Source: Azorinus chamasolen
Taxonomy: Eukaryota > Mollusca > Bivalvia > Cardiida > Solecurtidae
Assembly (NCBI GenBank): GCA_963576725.1
Contig: OY755241.1
Location: 78,976,003 to 79,040,002, forward strand
DNA length: 64,000 nt
Direction of reading: 5' to 3'
The notes below the pieces were generated by a model. That model was not told the DNA's origin. It made no database searches and saw only the letters and a program-made list of their open reading frames with translations. Below are positions 19,317-29,644 of the stretch, piece after piece (the first letter of the stretch is position 1; each line of letters begins with the position of its first letter). A program made the position numbers and the translations under genes.

Positions 19317-19520
19317 CAGTAAAACCCACTAATGCGACCACCAATAAGGGGCATAATTCACACTGGAAAAAGCAGGTGGTAGCTTAATGCAGGACGAAAG
19401 TTATGCAGAAAGCTCCTATAGGAGCTTTCTGCATAACTTTCGTCCTGCATTAAGCAACTGCCTGCTCATGAAGATAGTCATGTTTGTTCATTAAGTGGTC
19501 GCATTAGAGGGGTTCTACTG
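19317..19520. mobile_element. Tigger/pogo-like palindromic MITE, very regular arms
   Basis: CAGTAAAACCCACTAATGCG start, TTAGAGGGGTTCTACTG end, TA at 19315 and 19521. The inner arms (AAGTTATGCAGAAAGCTCC and complement) match almost perfectly around CTCCTATAGGAG. Confidence 0.85.
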
Positions 19521-19684
19521 TATTTCATATTAAACTTTATTTCCCACGAGTAACTTTTATTTGTTTTGATTTTATGAGATTAAATATAATTTAAAAAAAG
19601 TAAGGAATTTCTTTAATGGCTCAGATTACTAGATCTCATATGGGACTCTTTTTCATTGACTCGGGGGACACTATGTCTGTTTAG

Positions 19685-19830
19685 GCACATAACCTTGAGA
19701 ATGACAGGGCACATGTGGAGATACCAAGATCCCCTGTCAAGCCAGTTGTGTCATCTTACATGCGGTTTCCCACATTACATGACAGGAACCTTAGTAATTG
19801 TCAAACCAAACACTGCACATTCAAATTTAT
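19685..19830 (+). CDS. Candidate internal exon, protein not recognised
   Basis: Acceptor ...TGTCTGTTTAG, then 146 bp ending at a strong donor TTTAT|GTAAGC. In the phase left open by the 11912-12018 exon (two bases), the frame is open throughout and reads MTGHMWRYQDPLSSQLCHLT and then CGFPHYMTGTLVIVKPNT. An alternative frame from 19685 is also open (HVEIPRSPVKPVVSSYMRFP), so the true frame is not settled by sequence alone. GC content is higher than in the flanking DNA, and no repeat family matches. I do not recognise the protein. Confidence 0.42.
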
Positions 19831-19964
19831 GTAAGCGGATCATTTTCAGAACAATATAGTACCGGTAGTCTTAAAAAGCTCGTAGTTGCTTAACCCTTTA
19901 ATCCATAAGACTTAGTACGTCTTTCTACGCCTTTGCGGAGTAGACCCAGATCAGACGGCTCCTA

Positions 19965-20488
19965 CAAGTTTCTAGCTATCCGATTGGGTAAATGACGTCA
20001 CGTGAAGGCCATATATTTTTCCATCCACTGCCTTTGGTAACCTTATATAGGCCATTTGGCGGTAAACATGACATCCTTGGCGGAAAACATGGTGTCACAC
20101 ATTGATGTTCAGATAATTATGACATCATGTTATCATCTTCAATGACAGTGGTTGCCTTAAATATATTTCGTCAAAAATTATGATGTTTGTCCATCGCTTA
20201 GCGAGGATGACCATGACTTGAAGTTGTTTTGTGTGTTTGTCAAAAATAAAAGGTAGTTGATAGGATAAAAAACATTACACAGTGTTCAGTTTACCTAAAA
20301 TGGAATATACACTGCCAGTTCAGAATTTTCATATTCCCATATGGAATTTACTGGCAGTGTATATTCCATATTAGGTAACCTGGACATTGTGTAACTTACG
20401 GTATGATATTAGGTTGCTGAAGGCAGTGGATGGGAAATACATGGCTTTCACATGACGTCATTTAACCAATCGGATAGCTCGAAACTTG
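19965..20488. mobile_element. Foldback element with CRE motifs in both arms
   Basis: Long inverted ends: CAAGTTTCTAGCTATCCGAT at 19965 and ATCGGATAGCTCGAAACTTG to 20488, including TGACGTCA at 19993 and 20453. A second hairpin (ATATACACTGCCAG / CTGGCAGTGTATAT, ~20295-20383) lies inside. It sits in the middle of an A-type core whose left half (GAGTAGACCCAGATCAGACG) ends at 19964. Confidence 0.75.
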
Positions 20489-20699
20489 GAGATAGGGTAC
20501 ATTGTGTTTACTCCTTTTCATTTATATTATTATTCCTTCAGATTCTTATTTTTGCTCTTATTCTTCTTCCGCTACACATTTCTCGATAAGCAATAGTTTG
20601 ATCCAAATGAAACCTGACATGAACATTCACTCACTTAGTCATTGCTAATTATATGCAGATGTGCATTCAACTTTTGTTTTTTAAAATGATGCCATGGTA

Positions 20700-20990
20700 A
20701 TTGAATGGTGGGATCTGATTGGTTAAAATTTAGATACTGTTCACGTTTGCTGAAAATTGGTATCATGGGGGTATTTGGGTACCCCAAAATCAATTGTATG
20801 TGTTTGGAAAAAATTGGTTACCATGGTAATGCGTGGTGGCCTGTGATTGGTCAAAATTTAGGTACATGTATTATTAAATTTTGCTGAAAATTGGTAAGTA
20901 GGGGCCGGTATATAGGAACTTAATGGCAGTTGCTTCAAAAGTGTTGGTAATGTCATGATTACATCTGATCACGGCCTGTGATTGGTGAAT
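20700..20990. repeat. ~150 bp direct repeats with GATTGGT motifs
   Basis: Units contain CTGATTGGTTAAAATTTAG or GTGATTGGTCAAAATTTAG and TTGCTGAAAATTGGTA. Related to 11310-11470. No gene seen. Confidence 0.5.
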
Positions 20991-21175
20991 ATTTAGATAT
21001 TTTACTCATCAATATTCAATATCTGTTGTCCATTTCATTTAGGGGAGGAGGGGTGGAGTGGGGGGGGGGGCATTCTGTAATGGATACTGTTACAAATTTT
21101 GTTATTAACTGAATTTTTATTATGGCACAAGGATTGTTTGGTATCGGTAGATACTGTAAAGCCAGATCCATAATA

Positions 21176-21380
21176 ACTGCATAAACGGAGCAGGCCTTGA
21201 TCAGACAGCTCAGGAGACATCTAATGATCTTATCCTGCTCAACTCTGTTTGCAGATGTAGGAAAAAACATTTGAATGAAAGAAATGTTTAATGCAGTACA
21301 AACGTAATTTAGAAAGCTCCTTTGGAGCTGTCTGCATTACTTTTATCCTGCTTTAAGCTCTCACCTGTCTTGAACAATTA
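21176..21380. repeat. A-type core followed by B-type core
   Basis: 21180-21253: ATAAACGGAGCAGGCCTTGA ... CAACTCTGTTTGC. 21283-21375: B-type arms around GCTCCTTTGGAGC. Both are imperfect. A relic of an L-type core follows near 21450-21500. A G-run (21061-21070) precedes them. Confidence 0.5.
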
Positions 21381-21927
21381 TTGTTAGACATCTTTTGAGT
21401 GCTCACTTCTTTCCAAGCTAGTGGTAGATTTATGAATTTATTTATGCAATAGTTCGAATCTAGATGAGACGCTTAGTAACTGGATCCAAATGGTTTAACA
21501 ACCTGTCTGCACATATTTATAGAAATTGAAGTAAAAAACAATTTATAAGAATTTTAGCAGGAAACTTGTCTTTACTAATGGGTGTATGAAGAGTTACAGT
21601 GTTTTTCCTGTACTTCATTCCTATGGATTAGCTGGTTGCCAATTTAGTGTTGATTTACAGTTGTAAGCTGACTCTTACATAACGCTATTCCTTTATGAAT
21701 ATTAATTCAAGAATGTATTATTGCATGAATAAAGTTGCATGTCTATATGAGGGAAAGGGCAAGGGCCAACACTTGCGAAGTAATTGTAGTCTACAAAAAC
21801 ACCCAACTGTCTTTCCTGCTACAATGCTTGAAATTACTAATTTTCTTTTTATATCTCCTCATAAATGCTGTCATGAGTGTCAAATAGTTTTGATCCTGAT
21901 GATGCACTGCTCTAGATCCAAACTTTT

Positions 21928-23254
21928 TATACCCCCGACGGTAACTTCGGTAGTATTATGGTATGGCGCAAAATGTCCGTTCGTCCATCCGTTCGTCCGT
22001 TACCGTCCGTCCTTTAGCCATATCTTTTCCACTCAATAACTTGACAACTATTGGGTGTGCTGTCTTCATACTTAGTAGGAAGGTTGATCATGGTTGGTAG
22101 GTGACCCCTATTGATTTAAAGGTCAAGGTCACAGAGACCGTCAACTCAAAAATCTTGTCCGCTCAATAACTTGACAAGTATAATATGTGTGCGGTCTTCA
22201 TACTTAATAGGAAGGTTGGTCATGACTAATAGATGACCCTATTGATTTTGAGGTCAGATGGTCAAAGGTCAAGGTCACAACCTTCAACTTAAAACTCTTC
22301 AAAATCTTGTCCGCTCATTAACTTGACAAGTATTTGGTGTGCTGTCTTCATACTTAGTAGAAAGGTTGGTCATGACTAGTTGATGAACCCTATTGATTTT
22401 GAGGTCAGTTGGTCAATGGTCAAGGTCACAGTGACCTTCAACTCAAAAATCTAGTCAGCTCAATAATTTGATCAGTATTTGGTGTGCTGTCTTCATACTT
22501 AGTAGGAAGGTTGGTCATGGCTAATAGATTACCCCTTTTTTTTAGGCCATTTGGTCAAAGGTCAAAGTCACGGTAGCCTTCAGCTCAAAAATCTTGTCAG
22601 CTCAATTTAACCTTGATCAGTATTAGGTGTGCTCTCTTCATACTTAGTAGGAAGGTTGGTCATGCCTAGTAGATGACCCCTGTTTATTTTGAGGTCAGTT
22701 GGTCAAAGGTCACAGTGACCTCCAATATAAAATACATGTCTGCTCAATAGCTTAATAAGTATGAGGTGTGCTGTCTTCATACTTAGTAGATAGGTTGGTC
22801 ATGGCCAGTAGATGACCCCTATCAATTTTGAGGTAGATGACCCCTATCGATTTTGAGGTCAGTTGGTCAAAGGTCAAGGTCACAGTGACTTTCAACTAAA
22901 AAATCTTGTCCGCTCAATAACTTGATAACTATATGGTGTGCTGTCTTCAAACTTAGTAGGGAGGCTAGTCATGGCAAGTAGATGCCCCCTAATGATTTTG
23001 AGGTCAGTCTGTGAAATGTCAAGGTCACAGTAACCACTCAAAAAAACATGTCCTCTCAGTAACTTGATTAGATGTGCTGTTTTTTATACTGTAGGAAGGT
23101 TGGTTATGGCCAGAAGATGACCCCTGTTGATTTTTAGATCAGTGGAGTCAAAGGTCAAGATCACAGTGACTTTCAACTCAAATTAATATTGTGCATGTTA
23201 CCACAGCACATACTTCGGGCGTATAATGCTCTGACAAACAGGGTGCTCTTGTTG
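21928..23254 (+). mobile_element. Pearl-like element with ~147 bp tandem repeats
   Basis: 5' end CCCCCGACGGTAACTTCGG and GTCCGTTCGTCC. About seven to eight repeats are marked by CTTCATACTTAGTAGGAAGG (22066, 22198, 22349, 22492, 22641, 22777, 22951) and by GGTCAAGGTCACAGTGAC. 3' end CTGACAAACAGGGTGCTCTTGTT. Layout matches bivalve pearl/Helitron-like non-autonomous elements. No ORF of note. Confidence 0.65.
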
Positions 23255-23450
23255 CATCATAAGGTGATCTACAAAACCTCATGAATATTTATGTGAAAAA
23301 TGCAGACATGACTATTAGTTATATGAAGTTTTATTATTGTATATGAGCACGGTTTCTGTCTAAATAAAATTATTCTGGTTTTTGTTTTTAAATTTTTATA
23401 TTATAAAAGAGTTAGTGAATATTCATGAAGTGATCCAATCAGGCATAAAT

Positions 23451-24166
23451 GTTCAGTAGGGAAGAGTTAACCATATATATAAACGTCCTGCATAAATGTT
23501 CAGTAGGGAAGAGTTAACCATAACGTCCTGCATAAATGTTCAGTAGGGAAGAGTTAACCATAACGTCCTGCATAAATGTTCAGTAGGGAAGAGTTAACCA
23601 TAACGTCCTGCATAAATGTTCAGAAGGGAAGAGTTAACCATAACGTCCTGCATAAATGTTCAGTAGGGAAGTGTTAACCATAACGTCATGCATAAATGTT
23701 CAGTAGGGAAGAGTTAACCATAACGTCCTGCATAAATATTCAGTAGGGAAGAGTTAACCATAATGTCATGCATAAATGTTCAGTAGGGAAATGTTAACCA
23801 TAACGTCCTGCATAAATGTTCAGAAGGGAAGAGTTAACCATAACGTCCTGCATAAATGTTCAGTAGGGAAGTGTTAACCATAACGTCCTGCATAAATGTT
23901 CAGTAGGGAAGTGTTAACCATAACGTCCTGCATAAATGTTCAGTAGGGAAGAGTTAACCATAACGTCAGGCATAAATGTTCAGTAGGGAAGAGTTAACCA
24001 TAACGTCAGGCATAAATGTTCAGTAGGGAAGAGTTAACCATAGCGTCAGGCATAAATGTTCAGTAGGGAAGTGTTAACCATAACGTCCTGCATAAATGTT
24101 CAGTAGGGAAGAGTTAACCATAACGTCCTGCATAAATGTTCAGTAGGGAAGAGTTAACCATGAAAA
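23451..24166. repeat. 40 bp minisatellite derived from a MITE end
   Basis: About 18 copies of a 40 bp unit containing CATAAATGTTCAGTAGGGAA and GAGTTAACCATAACGTC. The part TTCAGTAGGGAAGAGTTAA is the terminal segment of an A-type TTAA MITE including its TTAA, so the array repeats a transposon end plus target site. Confidence 0.9.
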
Positions 24167-24188
24167 CCTTTCAGTTTGAAAAGTTTAA

Positions 24189-24429
24189 ACCTTCGCTTGC
24201 TATTCACGTCAATATACATACCTGTAAATAGTGAACCCAGATGAGACAGCTCCTGCAGGAGCTGTCTCATCAGGGTCTGCACTATTTACAAGTTGATTGT
24301 GCAACCAGTGCACTCCAGAGCAGTGATTGCCCAGCGAAATACGTGTACACAGTGAAGATATAATGTAATTATACAACAGGGAATGGGTAAAGAATGAGAC
24401 ATGTATTTTAAAATTCAGCAAGAGAAGGG
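24189..24429. mobile_element. H-type TTAA MITE
   Basis: TTAA 24185-24188 and 24430-24433. Starts ACCTTCGCTTGCTATTCACG; hairpin GTAAATAGTGAACCCAGA ... GGGTCTGCACTATTTAC with centre CTCCTGCAGGAG; ends AGCAAGAGAAGGG. Sisters at 42576 and 47833. Confidence 0.85.
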
Positions 24430-24669
24430 TTAAACGACAAACACTATAATGCACCCTGATCATAGGGCTCCCTCAGATCTGGGTCTACACACTGTGAAAA
24501 GTGAGTGTTGGCAAATGCCAGTGTTCTTTGTTTACCCACATTCCGAGGCCTATTATTAAGGTTTCTGATACACAGGGTAGATATTAGTTGGGTGCAGTGA
24601 CTGACTTCCTGTGGTAATTAAATTCTTTGTGACACTTGACTATTTAAATGCTTCAAAAAAAGCGAAGTG

Positions 24670-24740
24670 ACAAAAAATTTGCAAACAGTGAAGTCCCAGA
24701 TTGACTCCCTCTGATCAGAGTTGCTGTGTTTGCCATTTTG
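24670..24740. repeat. P-type core fragment
   Basis: GCAAACAGTGAAGTCCCAG ... GAGTTGCTGTGTTTGCC, shortened. 24480-24670 holds no gene I can support. Confidence 0.4.
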
Positions 24741-24842
24741 AATTCTTTTCATGTAAAATGTGTGTTCTTGAAATACTGAATAATCTGACTACTTTTGGAC
24801 AATTCGGCTTTTGAAATTCAGAATCTACAGCGTTTAGTTTAA

Positions 24843-25086
24843 CCCTTTACCTGATAGAAGCGGCTTTTAGCGTGTTTGATTTATTCCTCTGCTGAAGAAA
24901 ATAGTTCAAATTCATACAGTCATGAACATATTGCATAATAAATATTTTCTATATCCTAGTAGGTGGTAGCTTAAAGCAGGCTGAAAGTAAAGCAGAATGC
25001 GCCTTAAGGCGCATTCTGCTTTACTTTCAACCTGCTTTAAGTGGTCATATGTCTTCAAAACTAGAAACAGGCTATTGGGTAAAGGG
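24843..25086. mobile_element. TTAA MITE with a B-type (Tigger) core
   Basis: TTAA 24839-24842 and 25087-25090. The inverted ends CCCTTTACC / GGTAAAGGG are those of a TTAA element, but the core (24961-25045) is the B palindrome AGGTGGTAGCTTAAAGCAGG with arms GAATGCGCC/GGCGCATTC, otherwise found in CAGT/TA elements. Confidence 0.85.
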
Positions 25087-25090
25087 TTAA

Positions 25091-25298
25091 CCCTTTCAGC
25101 GCTGAATTTTCATAGTGGAATAGCTGCTCAGTGTTTTAACGATAGAGTTCTGGAATCAATATGAATGGCTTAAACTCGCTAGAGGATAGTCAACGACAAA
25201 CAGTGCACACCCAGATCAGACGGCTCTTCTAGGAACCCTCTGATCTGAGTCTACACTGTTTCCAATACCAGTGCATGTGTGTGCCACATTCAAAGGGT
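25091..25298. mobile_element. P-type TTAA MITE abutting its neighbour
   Basis: It shares the TTAA at 25087-25090 with the preceding MITE. Starts CCCTTTCAGCGCTGAATTT; core GACAAACAGTGCACACCC ... GAGTCTACACTGTTTCC; ends CATTCAAAGGG before TTGA. Confidence 0.8.
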
Positions 25299-25299
25299 T

Positions 25300-25444
25300 G
25301 ATACCCGGCCACACCACAAAGCACGTCTCGGTGATGTATTATTGCATGCTGTCATGCCAAGGTATCTGTCTATATTGAATTGCACGCAGGACACCAACCA
25401 CACTATTGTTCTCTGTCAGACTGATGGCTCACACTTCACAGCAG
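25300..25444 (+). CDS. Weak candidate exon
   Basis: An open frame reads ARLGDVLLHAVMPRYLSILN and then DTNHTIVLCQTDGSHFTAG, ending at a donor-like GCAG|GTAACT. The segment is GC-richer than its surroundings and matches no repeat here. No good acceptor starts it; ATTGCACGCAG (25389) would give a 55 bp exon. Phase does not follow from 19685-19830 without another exon. Unrecognised protein; may be non-coding. Confidence 0.22.
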
Positions 25445-25801
25445 GTAACTGCAGAATTTTGTGTCAAGTCACTTAAGTTTAAATTTATAACCCATTACCT
25501 AGAAGAGACACCTTTTAAAGCCTTTACAAATAGAGTAGATCCAGATTTGACTGCTCATGAAAGAGTTTACTGCTGATAAAATTACACACATCTGATGATA
25601 TAGTTTCTGCTTCCTTTGCCACAAAGAAACTTCATCTGATTAATATTCATGGTGTCATTTCTTACAAGAATATTCATCAGGTGAGGGTTTAAATCTTTCA
25701 CTACTAATGTCACATTCGTGATTACTTCTGCAAATTGTATATATAAACAGAAGTTGCAATAGGGTTGGGATATGTCATGCATACTCAAATACTAAAATTA
25801 T

Positions 25802-25899
25802 TATTTCTCGACCAAACCCTATGTTGTGACCACTCTTTAGAATCGTCTCTTTGAGACAATTCTAAAGAATGGTCACAACATAGGGTTTGGTCGAGAAAT
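25802..25899. repeat. G-type palindrome
   Basis: Arms TCTCGACCAAACCCTATGTT and AACATAGGGTTTGGTCGAGA, 98 bp in total, centre GTCTCTTTGAGAC. Copies at 27998-28103 (inside a TA element) and 43392-43488. Confidence 0.85.
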
Positions 25900-26049
25900 G
25901 AAGGAGTTATTCTTGAAAATGATTTAATTTACACATCTTATCTGGACCTCAGATGTAATTACTAATTGAAAGGTGTTCAACGTGTGTAAACTAAAGATGC
26001 ACTGCTGTTTGCCTGTGCAATACTTGTCAGACGTTTATCACTTCCTTAA

Positions 26050-26257
26050 CCCTTTCCCTGTTCTGTTCTGTAGTTAGGCCAAATTTCAATGCCTACTGAA
26101 AATTCATTAACAAAATAGTTATAAAGAAATATGGAAGGTGGAACATTGTAGACATTTTAGAAAGCAAAGAAACAGTTCTATTAAATTCTAGGAGCCATCT
26201 GATCTGGGTCTACTCTGTTTGCAAATGCGTGAAAACACGCCTATTTGAGGGAAATGG
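26050..26257. mobile_element. A-type TTAA MITE lacking its left hairpin arm
   Basis: TTAA 26046-26049 and 26258-26261. All A-type landmarks are present, but the sequence jumps from CTATTAAATTCTA to GGAGCCATCTGATCTGGG, so only the right arm of the core remains. Confidence 0.8.
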
Positions 26258-26359
26258 TTAACTGTGTCTAGTAAACCTTCAACACTGAACTTTCAAATGG
26301 ACTATTCTAAAATTCAAATTGGTCAAGTTTATAGTGAATATTCAGGGATTTTATTAAAG

Positions 26360-26470
26360 AAAATTGTAACATGATAAGCAGTGCAGAACCTGATTACAGG
26401 GATTCTGTAAAAGCCCTCACAACTGGGTCTACACTGTTTGTAAAGGAATTTTGTGGAGCGTCTCCAGCAC
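26360..26470. repeat. P-type core
   Basis: GATAAGCAGTGCAGAACCTG ... TGGGTCTACACTGTTTG, followed by GTCTCCAGCACTGAAAGG. Confidence 0.5.
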
Positions 26471-26644
26471 TGAAAGGATTATTATGCTAATTGCTTATAC
26501 CAGGCGGTATCATTAAACAACATTTTAAAGGGTCTATTACAGTAACTTTAAATGAGGTATAAATTTGGTATACAACTAAAAATTATGCAACCTGATATAT
26601 TCATAAAACATAAATCATTTTCTGTTATTCATTCATGACTTGAT

Positions 26645-26830
26645 TACACCCTAGTTACCCTAAATATTCAGACACAAACTTAGGCAAACAGTGCAAACCC
26701 AGATCAAATGACCCCTGAAGGAGGAACACTATTTGCCACAATGTCAGTTTAAAATGGTGCCAAAATGATTGACTTAGCTTAACAAACTGATGGCCTTGGG
26801 AGACATTCAAATGGACTATTCTCAAATTCA
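26645..26830. repeat. C-type element
   Basis: ACACCCTAGTTACCCTAAAT then GGCAAACAGTGCAAACCC ... GAACACTATTTGCC; homologous to 2677-2890. The core is shortened. Confidence 0.5.
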
Positions 26831-26884
26831 AACAAGTCAAGCTTACAATTAATATTCAGGTATTTTTCTAAAGAAAAGTGTAAC

Positions 26885-27010
26885 ATGACAAACAGTGCAG
26901 ACCCTGATGAGAGGTCTCCTCTAGGAACCCTCTTAGAGGAGCCTTTCATCTAGGTCTACACTGTTTGCAAAGGACATTAATGTCTCATGACCCGCACTGT
27001 TAGGGTTAAA
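26885..27010. repeat. P-type MITE
   Basis: GACAAACAGTGCAGACCCTG ... AGGTCTACACTGTTTGC with a repeated CCTCTTAGAGGAGCC centre, ending near AGGGTTAA. Confidence 0.6.
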
Positions 27011-27394
27011 CCTTTGTTTCAAATTTTGTGCATGCTCTGGGTCTATTCTGTTTGAAAATTCATGAAAAGGTGTTTGTATAAGGGTTAAGCTATAATTTAT
27101 GCAAGGATGTTGGCAGTCTCTGAGTAATATAAGATCATATAAACTTCAGTTATAAATTGTGTGAAATATAAATATGTAAATTGAGTGACATCCAATAATT
27201 TTTTCAAATGATTTACTTGTACGTGATTATTAAAACATAATTGTGCAACAAGACACATACTATTAAACACACCTACGTTGTACCTCCTGACGCACCTAGA
27301 TATGACCGCAGAAACAGAACTTAATCCTTGTACCTCCTGACGCACCTAGATATGGCTGCAGAAACAGAACTTAATTCTTTAAATGCAGTAAATG

Positions 27395-27580
27395 AGTGTG
27401 TTGACATTTGCAATGCAAACAGTGTAGACCCAGAGGACTCCTAGAGGAACCCTCTGATCAGGGTATGCACTGTTTGTCATTCAAAATCCTCTTGCAAAAT
27501 ATGCCCTTTCATACTGTATAGAATCTACTGTTAAATGATAATGGGCCAATCCACTTTGAAACATTCAGCATTCAAAGGGT
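27395..27580. mobile_element. P-type MITE
   Basis: GCAAACAGTGTAGACCCAG ... GGGTATGCACTGTTTGTC, tail TGTTAAATGATAATGGGCC, end CAGCATTCAAAGGGTTAA. A short direct repeat (CTTGTACCTCCTGACGCACC, 27277 and 27327) lies just upstream. Confidence 0.65.
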
Positions 27581-27856
27581 TAACCTCACTATTATAGGAG
27601 ATCACACCAAAAAACAACCCTTTGCTTCTTTTCATTTGAATTAATGTTGTCACTTATAACAGAACATTTAATATATTTATGTCAAGTGCACACTTATAAA
27701 GCTAGCATATTAAATTCAAACTGTTTTTATTTCAGTGCAAGTTTTATTTTACTTCTAAACTAGGTTTTAAAATCAAACCACATAGAACACAATACAGTAT
27801 GAATGCTGAATATTCAGTGGGATGACACATCAGTCTTTTGACTATAAATCAAGTTA

Positions 27857-28216
27857 CAGTGCTCCCTCTCTACAACAACACCCTTTGGGATACGAAGATT
27901 GTATGTGTTGTTCAGAGGGAGTTGTTATAGGGAGGGAAAATCAAACATAATTAGCTGGTTTGCAGATCCCAAGATAAGGTGTATTTCAAGAACTAAAACC
28001 GTTATGCCTCAATTAAACTTTATGTTGTGACCACTCATTAGAATCGTCACAAAGTGACGATTCTAAAGAGTGGTCACAACATAGGTTTTGATGGAGGCAT
28101 AAGGAAAATATGATGGAAACAAGTTGTTTCTGGAGCCTTGTTGTTTAGGAAAGTGGCATGCGTTGTTGTAAGGAGGGAATCGTTATTGAGAGGGATGTTG
28201 TAGGGAGGGAGTACTG
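27857..28216. mobile_element. TA-flanked CAGT element with G-type palindrome inserted
   Basis: CAGTGCTCCCTCTCTACAAC start and TGTAGGGAGGGAGTACTG end with TA at 27855-27856 and 28217-28218 (Tigger/pogo-like ends). The G-type palindrome 27998-28103 sits inside it. No transposase. Confidence 0.8.
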
Positions 28217-28234
28217 TAGTACTTATAGAGCTGT

Positions 28235-28345
28235 TTGAATGACAAACAGTGCAGACCCTGACCAGAGGGCTTCTCTGGGAGTGCCCTGATCAGGGTCTAT
28301 ATTGTGTGCAAATGCTGTTGTATATGTTTTCTGCATTTAATGGGT
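28235..28345. repeat. P-type MITE fragment
   Basis: GACAAACAGTGCAGACCCTG ... AGGGTCTATATTGTGTGC, end CATTTAATGGGTTAATG. Confidence 0.6.
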
Positions 28346-29630
28346 TAATGTAAAACTTTGTAGTCAAAACTTAGTCTGTACCTACACAAGATGCTGAGTT
28401 ACACTTGATCACATCTGTGTGATGTATGTAGACCTTTGTAATGCACACATTAGTCTGACACATAATTAAGACAAGATGCTGAGTAACTCTTGGTCACATC
28501 TGTATGATGTATGTAAACCTTTAGTCTGTATCAAGACAATCTGCTGAGTAACTCTTGGTCACATCTGTATGGTGTATGTAAACCTTTAGTCTGTATCAAG
28601 ACAAGATGCTGAGTAGCATTTGGATACATCTGTATGGTGTATGTAAACCTTTAGTCTGAGTAACTCTTGGTCACATCTGCATGATGCTGAGTAACTCTTG
28701 GTCATATCTGTAGGATGCTGAGTAACTCTTGGTCACATCTGTAGGATGCTGAGTAACTCTTGGTCATATCTGTAGGATGCTGAGTAACTCTTGGTCACAT
28801 CTGTAGGATGCTGAGTAACTCTTGGTCATATCTGTAGGATGCTGAGTAACTCTTGGTCATATCTGTAGGATGCTGAGTAACTCTTGGTCATATCTGTAGG
28901 ATGCTGAGTAACTCTTGGTCACATCTGTAGGATGCTGAGTAACTCTTGGTCATATCTGTAGGATGCTGAGTAACTCTTGGTCACATCTGTAGGATGCTGA
29001 GTAACTCTTGGTCATATCTGTAGGATGCTGAGTAACTCTTGGTCATATCTGTAGGATGCTGAGTAACTCTTGGTCACATCAGTAGGATGCTGAGTAACTC
29101 TTGGTCATATCTGTATGATGCTGAGTAACTCTTGGTCATATCTGTAGGATGCTGAGTAACTCTTGGTCACATCTGTACGATGCTGAGTAACTCTTGGTCA
29201 TATCTGTAGGATGCTGAGTAACTCTTGGTCACATCTGTAGGATGCTGAGTAACTCTTGGTCATATCTGTAGGATGCTGAGTAACTCTTGGTCATATCTGT
29301 AGGATGCTGAGTAACTCTTGGTCATATCTGTATGATGCTGAGTCACTCTTGGTCACATCTGTAGGATGCTGAGTAACTCTTGGTCATATCTGTAGGATGC
29401 TGAGTAACTCTTGGTCATATCTGTAGGATGCTGAGTAACTCTTGGTCACATCTGTACGATGCTGAGTAACTCTTGGTCATATCTGTAGGATGCTGAGTAA
29501 CTCTTGGTCATATCTGTAGGATGCTGAGTAACTCTTGGTCATATCTGTAGGATGCTGAGTAACTCTTGGTCACATCTGTAGGATGCTGAGTAACTCTTGG
29601 TCACATCTGTATGATGACACTCAGATGCTA
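28345..29630. repeat. 31 bp minisatellite with longer founder units
   Basis: 28345-28660 has four long units (GTAAACCTTTAGTCTG plus GATGCTGAGTAACTCTTGG). From ~28660 to 29612 follow about 31 copies of a 31 bp unit, GATGCTGAGTAACTCTTGG + TCAYATCTGTAG. The C/T variants (CACATC or CATATC) are interspersed. The array appears to have condensed from part of the longer unit. Confidence 0.9.
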
Positions 29631-29644
29631 CGTACTGTTAAACT

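Noticed and set aside
23451..24166. CRISPR-like array
   Set aside because: Units are directly tandem with no unique spacers, in a eukaryotic genome.
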